DNA from: Candidatus Cloacimonas sp.
GTDB lineage: Bacteria; Cloacimonadota; Cloacimonadia; Cloacimonadales; Cloacimonadaceae
DNA length: 64,000 nt
Reading direction: 5' to 3'
Assembly: GCA_023227825.1 (NCBI GenBank)
Contig: JALOCJ010000003.1
Coordinates: 62,001-126,000, forward strand
The position numbers and the translations under genes were made by a program. Below are positions 60,853 to 64,000 of the stretch, one piece after another (position 1 is the stretch's first letter; each line of letters opens with the position of its first letter). The notes beneath the pieces were generated by a model. That model searched no databases. It had not been told where the DNA came from and worked only from the letters and a program-made list of their open reading frames with translations.

Positions 60853-61803
60853 ATGATTAAGTATAAACACCTTTTTGGTCCCGTAATGTCTCGTCGTTTA
60901 GGTATTTCTTTAGGTATAGACCTTGTCCCCTATAAATATTGTCCCTTAAATTGCGTATATTGTGAAGTCCAAAGAACTACACATCAAGTAACTAAGCGGG
61001 AAGCATTTTTTGATATAAGGGAAATTTTGGATGAACTGGATAACTTTATGGTTACTAATCCGCATTTGGATTATATCACTTTTTCCGGAGCCGGAGAACC
61101 TACATTAAACAGTTCACTGGGGCAAATTGTAAATTATATAAAAGCCAAATACAAGGGCTATAAACTTGCTCTGCTTACAAATGGCATATTGTTTTCGGAT
61201 AAGGAAGTCCGCAATGAAGTTCTTCCCTGTGATATTGTTTTACCTTCCCTTGATTCTGCTACTCCAGAGGGTTTTGAAAAAATCAATCGTCCCTGTCCGG
61301 AATTAAAAGTAGCTGACCTCATTGAGGGTTTGATTCAATTCCGACATGAATATAAAGGTATTATTTGGCTGGAAGTTTTTCTGGTTTCAGGAATTAATAC
61401 TACTACTGAAGAAATTTCCGCTTTGGCAAAAGCGATCAACAGAATTAAGCCGGATTTGGTTCAGCTAAATTGTTTAGACCGTCCCGGGGCAGAAGAATGG
61501 GTTAAGCCAATATCTTTACATACACTTAAACAGGTTAAAGCTCAGCTCTCCGAAAAGGTCTGTGTCCCTGTAGAAATTATTGCCAAAGTTAAATATCAAC
61601 ACGCGGCAAGTCAACCGGATATTGAACTTATTGAACTTTTGGAAAATACACTTAAAAGGCGTCCCTCAACTGCTGAAGACCTTTCTGCAATGCTGGATAT
61701 TCACATCAATGAAATCAGCAAAGTCCTAAGTAACTTATATCAGGAAAAGAAAATAACTGCTCAAAGAGAGAGTCGGGGGGTTTTTTATAAATGGACTTCC
61801 TGA
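60853..61803 (+). CDS. Radical SAM protein, COG0731-like, with winged-helix C-terminus
   Basis: 316 residues, starting at the ATG at 60853 one base after the bamA stop; the frame is open further upstream but only inside bamA. The radical SAM triad is C30, C34 and C37 in YCPLNCVYCEVQ, preceded by FGPVMSRRLGISLGIDLVP, which is typical of this family. GAGEPTLN is the SAM-binding GGE-like motif. The last about 60 residues (RRPSTAEDLSAMLDIHINEI, then KVLSNLYQEKKI) look like a winged helix. Reaction unknown; related proteins are often annotated as wyosine-like or molybdenum cofactor-like enzymes without proof. It overlaps ispD by 13 bases. Confidence 0.82.
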   Translation: MIKYKHLFGPVMSRRLGISLGIDLVPYKYCPLNCVYCEVQRTTHQVTKREAFFDIREILDELDNFMVTNPHLDYITFSGAGEPTLNSSLGQIVNYIKAKYKGYKLALLTNGILFSDKEVRNEVLPCDIVLPSLDSATPEGFEKINRPCPELKVADLIEGLIQFRHEYKGIIWLEVFLVSGINTTTEEISALAKAINRIKPDLVQLNCLDRPGAEEWVKPISLHTLKQVKAQLSEKVCVPVEIIAKVKYQHAASQPDIELIELLENTLKRRPSTAEDLSAMLDIHINEISKVLSNLYQEKKITAQRESRGVFYKWTS

Positions 61804-62495
61804 ATAATACAACTGCAATTATTACTGCTGCAGGAAGCGGTAAACGCCTTCCGGGCAACAGAAAAAAACAATTCAGGGAACTGGAAGGAATTCCTATTTT
61901 AATTAGAAGTATGGAGCCCTTTATGGCTTCGGAATTGATTGATAACCTGGTAATTACTGTTCCGGAAACTGATATTGTCCATACGGAAGCCCTTATAGAA
62001 CAATGGTTTGAAGGAATAAATAAGCCCTATATTGTAATTGCCGGAGGGGTGGAAAGGCAGGATTCCGTTTTTTCTGCCCTGCAGGTTTGTCCTGAGGGCA
62101 CAGAATATGTAGCTATTCACGATGGAGTGCGTCCTTTTGTATCGCAGGAATTGCTGGAAATCCTATTTTCGGCAGTGATTATTGATAAAGCAGTTATTCC
62201 GGCGGGGAAAATTAAACATACCGTGATGCAAGTTGAAGGGAATTATGCAGTTAAAACACTTCCACGGCATCAGCTCATCAATGTTTTCACACCTCAGGTT
62301 TTTGATTATAACATAATTATGGAAGCATATCAGCAAGCATATAAAGACAGTTTTTTTTCTACCGACGATGCTTCCCTGGTTCAACATTTGGGAATGAAAA
62401 TTCGTTATATTTGGGATAATGCTTTCAACATCAAAATAACCGATGAAGCTGATCTTTTCTTCGCCAGGCAGTTAATTGAAAAAAAGAAATTATAG
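61791..62495 (+). CDS. ispD: 2-C-methyl-D-erythritol 4-phosphate cytidylyltransferase
   Basis: Third step of the MEP isoprenoid pathway, making CDP-ME from MEP and CTP. 234 residues: the CTP-binding AAGSGKRLPGNRKKQF (13-28), with lysine where the family usually has proline before KQ, then AIHDGVRPFV near 105-114 and STDDASLVQHLG near 184-195. The start lies in the last codons of the radical SAM gene. The downstream gene follows after 11 bp. Confidence 0.93.
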   Translation: MDFLNNTTAIITAAGSGKRLPGNRKKQFRELEGIPILIRSMEPFMASELIDNLVITVPETDIVHTEALIEQWFEGINKPYIVIAGGVERQDSVFSALQVCPEGTEYVAIHDGVRPFVSQELLEILFSAVIIDKAVIPAGKIKHTVMQVEGNYAVKTLPRHQLINVFTPQVFDYNIIMEAYQQAYKDSFFSTDDASLVQHLGMKIRYIWDNAFNIKITDEADLFFARQLIEKKKL

Positions 62496-62506
62496 AGGAC
62501 ATAACA

Positions 62507-64000
62507 ATGCCTAAGTTTTTATATTTTTGGCTTAAATGCCTGTTCTCCAAATTCAGAAACAGGGAACTGCATATTCCAATACCTGTTTTGGGGTTGGGTT
62601 GTGGTGTTTTAGGTTTGGCATTACCAAAGGTCTCATTAAAAATGGGTCAATATGCTTCCAATCTATTAAAAGCATTGGAATATAGAGGTTATGACAGCAC
62701 AGGAGCTGCTTTTCAGGGAGAAACAACTGAAATAACTCTGTTAAAAGATGTTGGTGCTCCCAGCACTTTAGTAAAGACCTTAGGTATAGAAAAACAGAGC
62801 GGTAAAATATTTTGCGGACAAGTGCGTTGGGCTACTTTTGGTTTTGTAGATAAGAAAAATGCCCAGCCCCACGAAGTTAAATGCAAAAGACATATTTATG
62901 GTGCACATAACGGTAATATTACCAATACCAGAGAGCTAAAATCCTTTTTGATGAATGAAGGTCATTTTGTGCAAAGTGATAACGATGGAGAAATGTTAGT
63001 GCATACTGTAGAACACTATTTTGATATAGAAATGGATAAAGCAGGAAATCCTGATGACTTTGAATTGCGTAAAAGTTGTATGCGACAAGCTATAATTCAA
63101 TCTGCAGAAAAACTTATTGGAAGTTATGCCGCTGTTATTGTAGACCCGGTTACAGAGACCTGTTGGGCTATTAAAGCGGGTAGCAGTTTATATTTTGGTC
63201 TCGGAACTTTGGAAGATATGCCTTTTGCGTTGGCATCTTCCGATTTAACAGCTGTTTTGCGTTTTACGAAACAACTGGTAAATTTACGCGAAGGTGAATT
63301 TATTGAATATAATGCTGAACACTATCAGGTTTATGCACAGAAGAACTTAAAATTCAAACGCTTAAATCAACCCGATGAAATTTGGCAGACTGGTGATAAA
63401 ATTCCAGCCAAACCTGTTTATTCCAAACTGCGCGCTGAAGATGTTGAACTTTTGCCTGAATATGAATATTTTATGGAGCAGGAAATTTATGCTCAAAGCG
63501 AAACTACGGGTAAACTGGTTAAGCTTTTTCAGGGTGGTTCCAATACCGGGAAAAGAATGTTGTCATTATTAACAAAAGCAGGATTGCGGGATATTTTATT
63601 AGAACAAGTTCAGCTTTTTTTAGCAGAAAACACTTTTGAGGAACGACGCCGGATTTTTACCGAACTTCTAAATTCTGAATCCTTCACCAATTTTTTCAAT
63701 CAAGTTTTCAGCACTTATCGGGAGTTTTTTGATGTTGCTGTAAAAGAGGATTTTGAAAAGAAATACTTCTTTTCCAACGAGAAGAACTTCTTTCTGGAAA
63801 TGGTGAATGGTGAATTTGATTTGAAGAAAATCTCGCTGGCTAAAACGCTGGATGCTTTGGCTGAAGAAATGAATGTGAAGGATTTCAATGAAAGCGTAGA
63901 CGACTTTTTACAGCTGGCAAAAAACACTGTTATCAATAACCGCAATGCTTACTCTATCGCTTGTGGAACCAGTTTTCATGCCACTAAAATAGCTGCTCTC
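62507..64000 (+). CDS. GlmS-like glutamine-hydrolysing aminotransferase, partial (3' end beyond window)
   Basis: Open from ATG 62507 to the window end (498 codons). AGAGGA precedes the start. Glutaminase hallmarks are KALEYRGYDSTG, VRWATFG, AQPH and YGAHNGNITN. The isomerase (SIS) domain begins at the edge with SIACGTSFHATK. Two features are odd. The catalytic cysteine of Ntn glutaminases normally follows Met1 (MCGIVG), but here the matching GCGVLG has C32, leaving a 31-residue N-terminal extension that would have to be removed, as in PurF-type precursors. The segment between YFMEQEIYAQ and ACGTSF is about 130 residues longer than in ordinary GlmS. It may be glucosamine-6-phosphate synthase or a relative. 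Confidence 0.75.
   Translation, partial: MPKFLYFWLKCLFSKFRNRELHIPIPVLGLGCGVLGLALPKVSLKMGQYASNLLKALEYRGYDSTGAAFQGETTEITLLKDVGAPSTLVKTLGIEKQSGKIFCGQVRWATFGFVDKKNAQPHEVKCKRHIYGAHNGNITNTRELKSFLMNEGHFVQSDNDGEMLVHTVEHYFDIEMDKAGNPDDFELRKSCMRQAIIQSAEKLIGSYAAVIVDPVTETCWAIKAGSSLYFGLGTLEDMPFALASSDLTAVLRFTKQLVNLREGEFIEYNAEHYQVYAQKNLKFKRLNQPDEIWQTGDKIPAKPVYSKLRAEDVELLPEYEYFMEQEIYAQSETTGKLVKLFQGGSNTGKRMLSLLTKAGLRDILLEQVQLFLAENTFEERRRIFTELLNSESFTNFFNQVFSTYREFFDVAVKEDFEKKYFFSNEKNFFLEMVNGEFDLKKISLAKTLDALAEEMNVKDFNESVDDFLQLAKNTVINNRNAYSIACGTSFHATKIAAL

Overview
The window is a stretch of bacterial chromosome from a diderm anaerobe. It carries peptidoglycan genes (murB, amidase, mltG), an Omp85/BamA protein and several lipoproteins. 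Three secreted proteins end in the type IX secretion (T9SS type A, FlgD-like) sorting domain. There is a complete Rnf complex and a coenzyme-B12 lysine 5,6-aminomutase. AT-rich coding sequence, T9SS tails, Rnf and amino-acid fermentation together point to Cloacimonadota (Candidatus Cloacimonas-like). This is an inference from gene content; no database comparison was possible.

Layout. 0-1.7 kb: murB and an orphan ABC permease (+). 1.8-10.1 kb, minus strand: dnaN-recF-UMF1-type transporter, then potD-like lipoprotein-aspS-purN-mtaB. 10.4-15.8 kb (+): a 1359-residue PEP-synthase/PPDK-like protein without a TIM barrel, followed by an atypical GAPDH. 15.8-16.6 kb: non-coding, full of inverted repeats. 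16.65-21.7 kb: rnfCDGEAB. 22.1-26.0 kb: a heterodimeric ABC exporter pair. 26.3-29.1 kb: a large T9SS cargo protein with a terminator. 29.1-30.05 kb: non-coding, with a decayed transposase. 30.05-36.7 kb, minus strand: a compact run of oadB-like, cdd, PflX-like radical SAM, amidase, DUF512 radical SAM, phnD, phnC. 37.1-39.6 kb: two paralogous lipoproteins, ruvX and mltG, bracketed by inverted copies of an 8-bp minisatellite. 39.8-46.9 kb: the most accessory part, with an orphan DNA methyltransferase, hairpin clusters, a beta-helix T9SS protein, an IS630 remnant that truncates an unknown gene, a lipoprotein, and a three-unit 113-bp array. 46.95-53.5 kb: kamDE, rseP, tgt and an Omp85-like protein. 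53.6-53.9 kb: a 3 x 99-bp tandem repeat. 54.1-58.1 kb, minus strand: Fe-alcohol dehydrogenase and an M1-type secreted peptidase. 58.6-64 kb (+): bamA, a radical SAM protein, ispD, and a GlmS-like aminotransferase that runs off the end.

How the genes work together. Rnf couples ferredoxin oxidation to NAD+ reduction and ion pumping. The Na+-decarboxylase beta subunit and kamDE fit the same picture of amino-acid/organic-acid fermentation with ion-gradient energy conservation. Several genes serve envelope and secretion functions (BamA, Omp85-like, RseP, amidase, MltG, lipoproteins, T9SS cargo).

The strongest unexplained signal is repetitive DNA. Nearly every larger intergenic space holds small perfect hairpins. 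One family (6-bp stem GTTGAC or AACGAC, mostly 6-nt loop) occurs about 15 times at five loci. It supplies the stop codon or C-terminal codons of neighbouring reading frames. I saw no CRISPR array, tRNA, rRNA or convincing replication origin.
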